Notes: generated by a model from the sequence alone, not told the origin. 64,000 nucleotides of DNA from Epiperipatus broadwayi (GCA_028023455.1 JAQFVV010006199.1:2606001-2670000), one strand, 5' to 3'; positions 43,779 to 55,740 are shown, numbered from the stretch's first letter. Translations and numbers: made by a program.

Positions 43779-45992
43779 CACAGACGTTCGTTACATTGTT
43801 TTTTTATTTATTTATTAAACATGAAAGTAAATTAAAAAGTTCGCATTTAAAAATTTTCTTTAAGAATTAAAAATTGAAATTAAATATCATCTTAAACTCT
43901 TATATATTAAATCGCACAGATAATGAAAAATTATTAAAATAAAACTTTATTAAAGAAAAAGTATTTTAAAACTAAATTTTAAAAAGATTTGGAAATAAAA
44001 TTATATCTTTAAATTTATCTTTAAATATATCTTTGATTTGGAAAACAGGTTAATTAATCAGAAATGGAAATGATAAATTTAATTAGTCAAATGTAAACCA
44101 GCCTTGGGCATTTAAATGTAAAAACATCGGTCAGATAGGAAAACAATAGAAACAAATAGCCAATGAAAGAAATCCATCGGGAAATCGGACCTCAGCGAAA
44201 GGATCATCACATCGATGACATAATGCCAAGTCAATCCTTCGAATACGTATAAAAGGAAAATTTGGAAATTATTAATCAGTGATTGATTATTGATTATTAC
44301 GATGTGACTATATGTAGTAGTACGGAGTTGGAGGTGATGGAATTGACAGACGCACTGTCAATTCTGTCAGCTGTTAAAGAAAGGAGAAATGAACTATCGT
44401 TTTCTACATTGAGGACTAGTTAAAGCAAAAATCTCCGGATGGATAAATAAATCGGCCTTCAGAATATTAACCTCTTTAGGACGGCGTGGGAATTTACGTT
44501 CATGGCAAGCAACGGATAAAGTTGGACGTTTTAAAAATCGTAAGAACTTTATATTCACTTGAAACAATAAGAACTCTAAATTTTAAAACTTTTTAGTAAA
44601 TAATGCAATAGAATCCTATCTGACCAAACTAAATTCTTCATTAATAATGTTATTTGATGTATTTGTTATTTATTTATTTAAAATCATTTCCATTTATTTA
44701 ACTTTGTTCTTTAAGTTTATTTATGATTTCTGTTTTCCGATGAATTAAAATATATCAATGTTAAACTTAAGTCGGGCGTGAATGGCTGTATAGATTTGTA
44801 AAGTTATATTAGGGGAGGGTAATCTTAGGTTATTTGTTTCGTGGTTAAATTGGGTCAATGGATTGGATATATTGGTGTGATTAGTAGATGTAATATTGAT
44901 TCGCTACGGGCAGAATCGCTTCATACGCCGCACACTTCCGTTTGCCTATGGAAGGAATTATAAGTCGGATACCGCAGTTCCTTTCTATGGAGTTTTTTGT
45001 TTTATTGCTCTTCTTTGCAGATAGATGTAATATTCCTATCTCATAAGAGGCAATTTCTTCTCTTAACCTTTTGTGCTGCCGTATTTTATTACATTGAATA
45101 CATCGATATATCAGATGAATTGATGCCAGTTTGACTACGAATTTTAGCCTAAGGTTAAATAGGGATAGAATGTTTATTTTCAAAAGCAAATTTATGTGGT
45201 CTATTCATACTCGACCCTAAATAAAAATGCATTAAATTTAAGTTGTTTATAGACGCTTGCATGGGTTGTTTATTGGTTAACTATGTTTTGCGTTTCCATA
45301 TTTGATCAAAATATATAGACATTCGATAAATAATGATACCTTACGGTGAGTATCTAAAATGTATTTATTCGGATGTCTTTTAAGTTATTGGTGACAATGC
45401 AAGTATCTTATGGTGAATACTATTGGGTTACGTATAAATTTCCCTCCGCAATTGTCAGTAATCAATAATTTTGTATTTTGATCGTTTATGTTTACTTTGA
45501 AATGTTTTTGACCGTGAAATCTATGTAACCGATCTATATTCAACATTATAAACAAGCTTTCATAAATTTATCTGTGCGAACTTAATTAAAATGTAAAATT
45601 AGAATATAATAGTAATTAAATGTAAATTAAAGTCAAAAATCAAAGTTAAAAATAATGTTAAATGTTAAAATGTAAAACTAATACTAAAATAATTTTAAAT
45701 CTTATATATATGTGCATAAATAAATGTTTGTATGTTAATTACTGGCAGTGGCTTATTTTATTTATTTTTTAATGTTGAAATCTAATTAGATAAGATATTA
45801 TATTATTTAATCTCTGCTATTCCACTGAGCTAGTGACATGGGCTAACGACCGGAATCAAAATAAAAAAAAAAAATTTTTTTTTTTTTTACTTACGTATCT
45901 GCCTACTTTATAAATTTTTCTAGGTTCAAATGCCTAGATGGCGCCCTGTAGTGCAGTTTACGTTAAGTCGCTTTCTCCGGATCGTTACAATA
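43779..45992 (+). mobile_element. Possible solo LTR of a long-LTR retroelement
   Basis: The segment begins TGTAACGA and ends TCGTTACA, i.e. with the TG...CA ends and short terminal inverted repeat typical of LTRs, and is bordered by ATATAT on both sides. Inside, 'gtataaaagga' (about 44249) is a good TATA box with 'ttaatcagtg' about 25-30 bp downstream as a possible initiator. 'gatggcgccctgtag' occurs near the right end. Against this, 2.2 kb is long for an LTR, the border repeat is low-complexity, and no protein or second LTR is present. Confidence 0.4.
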
Positions 45993-46361
45993 TATATATT
46001 TCAGAATTATAGATACTTAACAAGAGATAAGAAAAAGAACACGTGTGAGGTTATTTTTAAGAAAGAAGTAAAGATATGTATTCAAATGGAAATAAGCTTA
46101 GATATTGTTTTAATCACTGTGAACAAATAATTTTTAATGTAAATTTTACATTTTAAATAATTTTGATATCATACTTGATGTGTGTAGGGATAAATAAATT
46201 CTTTGCTTAAATACTTGTATTTTTAAATTGTTCGCTATCATTTATTCTTAAATATATAAATGCATTATGTATGTGTTTATATATAAATAAAGTTTGTTGC
46301 TTTATACTTTGTCATTAATTTCTGTATATTGATTTGAATTTTTACATTTTTAATTTTTTAG

Positions 46362-46510
46362 AAAAGTTTACAGTTGGGTCGAGAATATACAAATATCAAA
46401 TATACTTGCAGTAATGAAGCTGCAGGAGATCCTAAAGTTATTGCTCGAACAAATATTCTTCCAACTTCCAATGCTTCTACCCCAGTAACCTACAAGAAGA
46501 GTCCTATCAG
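46362..46510 (+). CDS. SHP2/Corkscrew, exon 6 (end of PTP domain, start of C-terminal tail)
   Basis: Forty-nine codons plus two bases. It begins 'KSLQLGREYTNIKYT', the conserved segment at the end of the catalytic domain whose tyrosine lies in the tail (KxxxxGxEYTNIKYS in SHP2). A Pro/Ser/Thr-rich stretch ('NILPTSNASTPVTYKKSPI') typical of the poorly conserved tail follows. The acceptor is 'taattttttag' and the donor 'AG|GTTAGA', phase 2. The 'LQxGREYTNIKYT' form is closer to fly Corkscrew than to vertebrates. If the donor were skipped, translation would stop six codons later, giving a short alternative end. Confidence 0.9.
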
Positions 46511-46639
46511 GTTAGATCTTTTTTAAAAAAAAAGTTATTTATTTTAAATTAATAAATATTATATATTGCTTTTATTTATTTTTGCAAAGTTTTTTATTTA
46601 TACATTTTATTATCATTAAATGTATGAAGAGATAAAACA

Positions 46640-48720
46640 GTGTACATATTGTACCGGTATAAATCCACCACGCTTACTCATACACAGTACCCGAGTTCAA
46701 ACCCAGTCCACGTTTAAGAATAAATTCCAAAACGCCAACTAAATTCAAACCCAAACCCCGGTATGACCAACCGATGATGACTTTATAACAGCACGGGGTT
46801 ATCCCTTTACTAGCTCAACTCAGAACACAGACTAAATTACTTACAGTTAATTATATATAGATCTATTATACTCTGGATATTGGTACGGTCATTAATGTAA
46901 TGTATATATTTAAGTTGCCGATACAGACAGTAAGTGACTAAATAGACTTCGAGAGTAATGAGGTGGGAGACACAAAATTAGATTAAATAAATTGTTTAAT
47001 AATAAATAGAAAGCATTAACAAATATTATTCAAAAGTACGGTAAGACTTCCATAAATATTCTATTATAATTGGCTACTAGTCTTTAGTAATCATTTTACC
47101 TGGTAAACAAACTCATGCCAATATCGGTGTAGTTAAATGATTGACGGGTGGCTAAGGAAATCAGAGTATTTGGGGCATTGAAAATATTTATCTACTATTT
47201 TTATTAAGTTATTTTATTCGAATAGATTCGAGCCGTTGCGTATACGAATAGTTGGAGGTGGCTTCGCATAAATATGATGTCTAAGATTGATGTACTAGTG
47301 GTTGCCTACATTAAGGAGCCCTACAGTAATCACTTGCGGTGCATTAACGGAATACTGGGCGGCTTGTACTTTGACAAGGCTTAATGCCCCCAAGTAGATC
47401 CGGGACACTACAACCAGCCGGGATCATTTCGAAACCCGGTGATCCAAGAGATTACCTGGAAAAGAATTGCTTTCTTTCCCATATGGTAGTACGGTGAGAC
47501 GCCAACTTCGGCGAAGGAAAGGCATTGCCACAGTCATCGAGGACGAGTGCTTGAAGTTGATTTGAAACGGAATTACACAAAACCTAAATAATCTATTCGT
47601 CTATCTCTACGCAACAGGCTGATATAACTATTCCAATAAAACATGGCGGAATCAAACTGACCGCGAAAGCAACGACTAATTAAGTTTGCTCTGAAACCCC
47701 TAACCCCTCAGGTTGTACAGGCGGTAGCGATAGTAACAAATTATACACTGAGAATTATTTCTCATTTCATGTAGGCAACAAGATGATAAAACTTTAAAAC
47801 CATTTTACATATTTAAGATTGAAAGATAGGTTACAATAGTATGACAAAAATAAAGGAGAATAATAAAGTGATCTAATATCTGCCAACTCAATATAGGAAA
47901 TAATCTTTAATTCAAAAAAAAAAACGAACTTACTTTGAAAATAACTACAATCAATATTATAAATTAGCTTTAAACAGAGTTGGGAAATATTTCTATTGGC
48001 ATCGTTTGTTTATAGAATAAGTTACAAAAAATATATAAATGTATTCATTTGAATTATTATTATTAGGTACAATATTTATAAATTATCTTCTAAAGACTAG
48101 AGCGGAGGAAAAAGAGAAAAGAAAATTTACTGACAGGTTTTAAAAAGTAGCATTATAAAAGAAACAAAACTTACATGTGATTAATTTGATTGACAGATTA
48201 ACTATAACATTAAGCTCGGGAGAAAGTTAAAAGTTCATGTAACACAGTTACCCTTCTTTCTTCATCCGGCTTGGCTTCTCACGATGGTATTTCTGACGAA
48301 GTGGCGCGCATTTGAAATTTACTTGAAAGGCATAGTCAATTTGGAGATTGGAAGCTGGAAATTTTGAAGCACGTAAAGCATGATCAGACAGCGGCACGAA
48401 GATTCAAATTGGCAGGACAGAGATCAGCTTCTGGCACTTAGCCCATCGACATTACGGTTTACTGGTGGACTTCTTAATAAAAGTTGTAGCGATTTTTCTA
48501 GCAACTGCTGTGCTGTTTTGAGACGGTCTACTCTCAGCCACGTCAAAAGTTAGAATCCTAGTTTTTTCTAAGATGGCCACGGTTGACCTTTCTGCCTGGT
48601 TTTTGTTTGAGACTCCGCCTACTTTTCTCTAGCCTCCAGCAATCCAACTTGACCATACAATATCAATTATCCATTTCCATTGTTCCATTTCAGCTATCTT
48701 TAACTTGAATACACAATTTT
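46640..48720. other. GC- and CpG-richer block of unknown origin
   Basis: The block contrasts sharply with the surrounding AT-rich intron. It contains tRNA-T-loop-like 'gagttcaaaccc', 'cagccgggatcatttcgaaacccggtg' type inverted segments and many CG dinucleotides, but no open frame longer than background. Its left edge 'tgtaccgg' could be an LTR-type end, but I could not find the matching right end. Most probably it is the non-coding part of one or more transposable elements. Confidence 0.35.
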
Positions 48721-51700
48721 TAAATTGACCAAGTAATTACAAAATATAAATTCCTTATCTAATTTTCAAATACAAATTAATTACTCTATACATTTATACA
48801 AGACAGATTTTAATTAAAAACACTGATCAAAGGAATGTGACTTTTGATCAGTATTTTTAAACGACTTTGTATAACTCTAAAAAGTTAAAATTTAAACAAA
48901 TACACCCGCAATGAAACTTTTAAATTAAGCTGCTATAAATTCACAAACCACGCACACACGAATATTATTTCATGATTTGTGATATTTATACACGGAATCT
49001 TTACATATCTTTTTACAAAACATAAAATATATCCCAATTTTTATGTGACTTGAAATAGAAAAATCTCATTGCGGGCAAACAGTAGTTCGAATTACCGTAC
49101 TTCAAAAAACACATGAAACTAAGATCGGTTCTTCGATCTGTCTGTTTCAATATGTATATATATTGTAACGGCAACAAAGCGAGAGACTTTATTTTACATG
49201 CCTACATTTTAGATTTCAAAATTTGTAATAGTATAAAATGGATAAATGGGATGTTTACTCTTACATACACCATGAAATGGATAAATGTAAAAAAATTTAA
49301 CAGTATAAAATATATGATACTAAATTTGTATCACTATAAATGGGCTAGCTAAAATTAATAGAGCTACACAAATTGTGCAAAACAAATTTGTGGCAGTATA
49401 AATTTAAGTCATAATTTTATTTAAGTTCTACTAATAAACTAAATTAAAATCTGTATAGGAGTGAAGATAAACTATCTTACAACATTTATATATTAGTTAT
49501 ATGATAACCTAACTGGACACCAAATTGTAATACACAATTTAAAATAATTTATTTGAAAATTTATAATGAATATATTAAATAATAGTTTATATTGGGATTC
49601 CTTTATAAAGTAATCCTTTTATTATTAAATACTAAAATTTACAATAATATTAAATTATGAATAAAATTATTTAAACTTGATCATTATATGTAGAGTTTGC
49701 ATCAATAATTTATCGACTAGCTTTACTCTATATTTGAATAATATCAATTGATGTCTTTGAAAATATTAGATTCACCTTAAATAATTACTGAATTCTAACA
49801 AAGTAATAAAATCTATTATTTTCCTAATTAAATTTTAAATGTTTGTAATTGCATAAAGACTTTGAATTATTATTATTATTATTATATCATGTACTTACCA
49901 CATCAAATAAAACTATTGACTTCAAGTTTAATGATAAACAATAATTGTATTTACAAAATAAATAATAAGACATTAGTTAATATATTTTGAATAGTTTGAA
50001 TCAATGTATTATAAAATGTTATAATTGTTTTGAGTGTAGGGTAGTACTAAGACATTATACATTTTTTTTAACCACAAAGCAAATATTGATTTATTATTTT
50101 CAATAGATAATATATATGTTTAATGTACAAAAGAAAATACTAATTTGTTTTAGTTTAATTACAGATCATTTATAAATGAATTAAAACAAGTCATTAAATA
50201 AAAATTTACTATAAATGTTTAAATTTCAATTTAGAGTTATTAAGATTTTTCTTTGGTTAATTATTTATATAGTCACACACATATTTACATTAAATGATCT
50301 TAAAACAACAATAAAAATAATAACACAATTAATAATCATATAAATAAAGCATAATGGAGTAAGATACTAATCAGTGTTTATACACAAAGAATTCCACTAG
50401 ATTTAAATTATTTTTTATTAAGTTCATGTAAGGACATTCTATAAAGAAAATTCATAAAATAATGATATTCTCAAAAATATAATAATTCCTAAAAGTTTTT
50501 TTTTTTTTAAAGTATTCAAAGTTTATTAAAATAAATTATCCATACTAACTTATAGCAATATTCATATTTTAATTGATGCCAAATAACAAGCATTGTTTTA
50601 TCCTTTTTTAAAATGATTAAATCGATATTTTAATAAATCCAAACCATAATTCATTTGGTAATAATTCTTGGTAAATTTATTATTTGCACTCTTTAGAATG
50701 CAGTTAAATAAATTAACTTCTTAGTTGTTAAAATAGGTCATCTCTCAAAAGACAAAATTGTTTTTTGGAGTAATTGTCAATTACTGTTTAGCTTCCCATG
50801 GTATGATTTACATTAAACATTTTTCTTTAAATATATATTACATTTTGAAATTTTATTTTACTACAAAAATGCAGTATACCAACTAAGTGATAGATATCTT
50901 TTAAGTTGAATCACTGGCAATTTTATATTATTTATCTATTGATATAACATTTAGTTCATTGACTAGAAACAGTAGCTAATGTTTAACTCGAATTTGCCCC
51001 TTCTAAGATATTGAATAATTGTTCTCCTTTGATTAGAGATTATTTAGATACAAACTAGCATCCCAAACGAAAAATTTTTCTTTGTTTTAAAAGAAAAACA
51101 TTTTAAAATAAAAAAATAATAACGCAATAATTTTAACGTTTCTTTTTAAAATAAAAATATATTTGTTTGTTTAACAAAAATAGTTATAAATAATGTATCT
51201 TTAATAATAAAACTATATTAAAATATATAATTTTAAAAATATACACAATAATTTAAATACGCACGAACACATAGAACCATACACATGTATAATATAATGA
51301 AATGTTTGCAAAACTGTCAAAATATGTTTACGCTTATGTAATATTTTTTAAGCAGATAACACAAATTATCGATCATATTGTTTAAATAATAATAATAAAA
51401 AAATGAATTACAAATATTATTTTATATTTTGATGCATTTACAATAACTCAATAATTAAAATAAACATTACTTGATGATTTCAAACAGTTAATAACACATA
51501 AAATCTTGACAGTAAATTATTATTTTTTTTAATATGACAATTCATATTTTAAGTCTAATTACATTTAGTACAATATACATGCAAAGAGGGCAGGTTCTTA
51601 TCTTCTGAATCATGATTTCTGTAAGAAGTAATGGAGAAATAAATGTGTAATCCATAACTGTTAATTAAGAAAACAGAAAAAATAGAATGCAGGATTAAAA

Positions 51701-51907
51701 ATTAAGAAATGTGGATATTGAGAGAAATCTAGACAGAAATAGTTTCAAGAAACATATACTGTAATTAATATGGGTGAAAAAGATAGATTTGATTTAGTAT
51801 ATAAGAAAGAAGAATTATGAAGATAAATTGTATAAATGATGATCACAAAAACAAAATGCTGTTGTATCCTAATTCCTGGTAAATAGTGATATAAAAACCC
51901 AAATACT

Positions 51908-52329
51908 CAGTGGATCTCAACATGGGGCACACCCCTCAAAGGGGAGCAATTTTATTTTTAATGAGGACAATTTGAGAATGAGTTATTAACAGTGAATTTG
52001 AATGCCTGCTAATTATTCTTATATCTTATTATTCATAAATAAAGTTAAGAAAGTTTTTAAAAGTTCTCTCTTTCCATGCCATCTTCTCTATCTCATTTCT
52101 GTTTAGATAACCTTTATTTCTTATCTCTCCAATGTTACTAGGAGCAAGTTAAGTGGTTTGAAACTCCATTGTACTTAAATTATCCTTTCGTTAAAGGCCT
52201 TCTAGGCTTCCTCCACATAAATAGGACTTCACTTTTTGAGTAATAAGAATTACATGTCATGGGGGCGGGGAATTAGGATTTTAGAGATGCTTAATTGGGG
52301 CATAGCCAAAAAAGTATCTGGAACCAGTG
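51908..52329. mobile_element. Small non-autonomous hAT element (MITE)
   Basis: The left end CAGTGGATCTCAACATGGGG is a close match to the common hAT terminus CAGTGGTTCTCAACCTGGGG and is followed by the usual 'cacacccctcaaagggg' hairpin. The right end 'aaaaaagtatctggaaccagtg' matches the reverse-complement form (...AAAGTTTGGGAACCACTG) with a few changes. Length is 422 bp and it has no transposase. The flanking 8-bp repeats have decayed beyond recognition. Confidence 0.65.
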
Positions 52330-53674
52330 TATTAACAGATCTATCAATTCATTCAATATTAAAAAGTTTCATTTTATTACTATTTGTAGCAAGATACTAA
52401 ACATTTCCTTCCAAGACAGAATATTATCGATTGTTACCATGATTGTTCTGTATAGATATTCCGTCAGTCTGCATCAGTAATTACTGTAGAATGTAGAAAA
52501 GGCTTTTAAGATATTGTATTATTTTTTTACAGTAATCAAAAATGATTCTTTTGTACTAATTTGATGAAAAACAACTCCCAATATCTTCATGTTTGTCAAG
52601 AAGTACAATCAATTTCTAAACCTAAAGCTTTTACCGAAAATCGATAACTGAGTTAAATTGTGTCTACTTTTAATTCTCAGATACTAAAAACAAATCGTTT
52701 TCAAAGCATAAATCTAATTCTCATATATAAAGATAATTAAGGCATTTTATTTCAAAATGTGGCTTAAAAAAAATGTTAAAATTAATTAATAGTAAAGAAA
52801 AAATTATAATTTTTTTACTATATATGAAAAAATAAAATTAGCATTATACTTTATTTTCAAAATAAATTGTTTTTAATTTTTAATTTTCTTCCGCATACAT
52901 AATTGTATATTATTACCATTGATGTATTACAATGTTTTTTCTCTAATTTTTTTCTGGAGCATTTCTTTGGCTATCTATCCTTATCTAATCCATATTCATT
53001 TTCTATTTACTTATTAATATATTTTGTTATAGAAGTTGTTTCATTTCTTCAAAGTATTTCCAATTTTTTTGTTTTCCATCTTATATTCAGATAGTTTTAA
53101 CATGAAAGACATTAGACTTTTTTTTGCTATCTTGTATTATAATCCGTGCTTCTAAATTATATGTCAGAAATAATTTTTTCATAATAATAAAAATCTCATT
53201 ACTTTTTTATTTATAAAATAATCAACACTATTTAGTATTTTGTATGTGCATGTTGAAATGTTGTATGTACATTTATTTTTTTATTGGCATTGCTTGTTGA
53301 TATTGCTTTATATTTAAATAAAACAATATCAATGAATAAATAAATGTTTAGTGATAATATTTTTTTAATAATTTCAACAAAATATTTGTTGAATTTAGCT
53401 TTGTATGATTTTAATAAAAATGTATTATATAAATAAATGATTTTTCAAATTGTAAAAATGTGTGTTGCTGTTTTCAAGTTTGTCTCGAAAAGTTAAATTA
53501 GTTGTTTTAATTGTTATATATATTAGCAATTGAAAGAAACAAACAAAAAAAATATAATATTTAATTATTTATTCAGACCAAAATTAAAATGTGTTAAATT
53601 AATTTTTTAAAAAGAATCATTTTTATTTACTGGAACCAAGAATTAGAAAATGGAATGAAATGTTTATTTTTCAG

Positions 53675-53759
53675 TAATTTATTGGGTCAAAGTTCCACTT
53701 CTAGCACTGTGTATAAAGTCAAACAAGATGAAATTATTATATTATCAAAAAAAGAATGA
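53675..53759 (+). CDS. Candidate terminal exon of the phosphatase gene
   Basis: A strong acceptor ('tgtttatttttcag') precedes a segment that, joined in the phase 2 left by exon 6, reads Ser and then 'NLLGQSSTSSTVYKVKQDEI' and eight more codons to TGA at 53757. The Ser/Thr/Gln-rich composition and the 'TVYKV' tyrosine fit the C-terminal tail of SHP2-type proteins, where tyrosines in Y-x-N/V contexts recruit adaptors. The phase match, acceptor quality and stop together are suggestive. In such AT-rich DNA a 28-codon open run after some acceptor can arise by chance, so this remains a prediction. Confidence 0.4.
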
Positions 53760-54380
53760 AATTTAATATAACTTTCATTAGTGATATGTATAAAATAGAA
53801 AGAAGGTTGACATTGAATAAGTGACTATGCTATAGCTATAAGACTGAGTATAAAAGCAAAAAGATTTTAAACAAGTCCATATATTATAATTAAAAAAAGA
53901 GAGAGTTTCAAAGGAAATGAGTGTTTTCGAAATTTTTGCATAATTAACTTTGTGTTTGCTTAATTTCGTATTAATAGTTAATGCTATCTAGTCTCTTTTT
54001 TTAACATTGTATTTGACTTTATTGCAACTATTGAGAAATGATCATAATGACAACAACAACAACATCAGCTAAAGTAGTTTAAGATTAAGTGCAGGCTAGC
54101 AAGATTAAAAACTGGATGGGACTGATAGAATAAATTATTAGCTGAATAATATTTAGTGTAGGTGCCATATGTATGTTGTAAGTCAGATAAACAGTGTCTA
54201 GTTTTAAAGACTTGTATTTTTTTTTTTTTACAATATTTGAATTGTTAACTTGAAATGAAAGGTGATGAAGGGAATTGTAGCTACATTTGGAACTGTTCAT
54301 GGTAAATGCTAAGCATATATCAGAATTATATGAAAGAAATCTGTACTTATTAGGAGGGAAATTTTGCAAGTAAAGATGGC
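53760..54380. other. Downstream AT-rich sequence (possible 3' UTR)
   Basis: If the exon above is real, its 3' UTR would begin here. No clear AATAAA lies within the first 600 bp; the nearest such sequences are in the repeat at about 54440-54550. Nothing else was recognised. Confidence 0.35.
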
Positions 54381-54890
54381 TTATTGTATAACATAAGATT
54401 TGATTATTTAATGACATGTTTTCAATGTATAAATTAAATAATAATAAAGTAATTTTAAAATCAATAAAAATAATTCAAATTATTCTTGGGGTGAGATGGA
54501 GCAAATTTATTAATACTAATGTATAAATAATTACTGAAAATAATGAAATAAAATATTATATAATTATTGTCAAACATGTATTAGAAAAATTAAATCATGT
54601 ATAAATAGGATTAAAAAATAATTAATAGAAAAACATCTTGATTAATTGGGCAGGCTAACTCTTGAACTTTGTGAAAATGTTTCTTTGATCAACAGGCAAT
54701 TCCTCTATAAAGAGGCATGGAAGTGTTTTTAGTCAATTTTTTATTGGTTATACAATAGAAATCATCAAATATTCTAGTCAATTTGCCAGCAGAGACTGAC
54801 AAAAAACTAGAAAGACCACAAGATTAATAAATACCAATGGCTGATTCTAACATAAGACAATTATAACAGTAGGAGATATTTACCACCAAG
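54380..54890 (+). repeat. Long direct repeat, left copy (pair with 62400-62870)
   Basis: Shared ordered landmarks with the right copy are 'atttaatgacatgtttt', 'attactgaaaataatgaaat', 'ttaaatcatgt', 'gggcaggctaactcttga', 'gaggcatggaagtgttttta', 'atattctagtca' and 'gctgattctaacata'. The two copies are about 8.0 kb apart and clearly diverged. The left copy is interrupted or bordered at its right end by the second hammerhead element. Confidence 0.75.
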
Positions 54891-55007
54891 TTTTACAGAA
54901 TGAAATAATGTAATAAATAAGGGATTCAAACTCAAACTTTCACACAACCCTCAACTCTCCAAGCCATTTCATATTGCTGACTCACCTGATCACACATATA
55001 TTGAAAA

Positions 55008-55075
55008 GATAAATAATCACCAATATATGTATTCCGTGCTAAACCAGCAGTCATCAGTTGATCCAGATTACCATC
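55008..55075 (-). ncRNA. Hammerhead ribozyme motif, minus strand, core base lost
   Basis: On the minus strand CTGATGA is intact, stem II is TGCT/AGCA with loop GGTTT, and stem I (gatggtaatctggatcaa with ttggtgattatttatc) is well paired. The second core strand reads GGAA instead of GAAA (A13 to G), and position 10.1/11.1 is C/C. Stem III is TACATATA-like and the triplet ATA is kept. Cleavage activity is unlikely. Confidence 0.6.
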
Positions 55076-55586
55076 TTCACACATATATACAATCAGTGCT
55101 CAGCTTTATATTAAGATAGCCAATCTTCATACCTTAATGAACAGGCTTCAAACTACTCCAACTCACAACTCTTCAGTCTTCCATTTCATTAAAAATTGAA
55201 TGATGGAATGTTCAAAGTCCTTGTTAGTGTTCAACATGTGTGTGATCAGGTGGGTCAGCAATATGAGATGGCTTGGAGAGAGGGTTGTGTGAAAGTCTGT
55301 GTTTGAATTCCTTACATATATTTGTATGTACAGGTGTAAGCCTGTACAGTGTATTAATTTACATATTGATACAAAGTGCATTAAAGGTCTGCCCATCCTT
55401 CGCATATGTATTAAAATGGATATTCTCTTGTACATGAGGGGTCAGAATGAACATTCCATCGTCAGATTTTCAATGAAATGGGAGGCTGAAGAGTTGTGAG
55501 TTGGAGTAGTTTGAAGCCTGTTCATTAAGGTATGAAGATTGGCTATCTTAATATAAAGCTGAGCACTGATTGTATATATGCGTGAA

Positions 55587-55654
55587 GATGGTAATCTGAA
55601 TCATCTGATGAGTGCTGGTTTAGCACAGAATACATATATTGGTGATTATTTATC
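55587..55654 (+). ncRNA. Hammerhead ribozyme motif, plus strand, core bases lost
   Basis: CTGATGA is intact and stem II is the full GTGCT/AGCAC, so this copy keeps the G10.1-C11.1 pair that insertion 1 has lost. The second core strand reads AGAA where GAAA is expected (two changes). The stem I strands and the ATA triplet are retained. It is inactive as it stands, but it helps define the ancestral motif. Confidence 0.6.
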
Positions 55655-55689
55655 TTTTCAATATATGTGTGATCAGGTGAGTCAGCAAT

Positions 55690-55740
55690 ATGAGATGGCT
55701 TGGAGAGTTGAGGTTATGAGAAAGTCTGAGTTCGAATCCC
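55690..55740 (+). promoter_or_regulatory. tRNA-like A/B box region in the hammerhead element
   Basis: 'gagttcgaatccc' (about 55727-55739) is a near-perfect RNA polymerase III B box (GGTTCGANTCC). 'tggcttggagag' about 33 bp upstream resembles a weak A box (TGGCNNAGTGG). The same block appears as 'tgtttgaattcc' at 55307-55318, on the minus strand at 54923-54968, and in degenerate form at 14429 in insertion 1. It is therefore a fixed part of the monomer and may be its internal promoter or a tRNA-derived remnant. Confidence 0.45.

Larger units (their letters stand above)
34891..46361 (+). other. Intron, 11.5 kb, rich in transposon debris
   Basis: Phase 0. It holds a jockey-like RT fragment (minus), two minisatellites, a SINE-like repeat, a CR1 3' end (minus), a Ty3/gypsy pol fragment and a possible solo LTR, each listed separately. 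About 38340-40600 and 42900-43770 show nothing beyond AT-rich sequence and simple repeats. Confidence 0.85.
46511..53674 (+). other. Presumed last intron, 7.2 kb
   Basis: It runs from the phase-2 donor of exon 6 to the candidate last exon. It contains a GC-richer block (46640-48700) and a hAT MITE (51908-52329). About 48800-51900 is AT-rich with no recognisable feature. Confidence 0.5.

Noticed and set aside
44881-45189. A 102-codon minus-strand open frame with several Cys and Lys residues.
   Set aside because: No domain was recognised and it lies within the LTR-like segment; mentioned under that finding but not called a gene.
49113-49352. 79-codon open frame starting near 'attgtaacggc', considered as a right border of a second LTR-like element.
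   Set aside because: No matching left border or target duplication was found, and the protein is AT-noise-like.
55163-55499. Overlapping open frames of 90 (minus) and 66 (plus) codons with His/Cys content.
   Set aside because: They lie within the hammerhead element, are not shared in frame between its units, and are best seen as chance openings.
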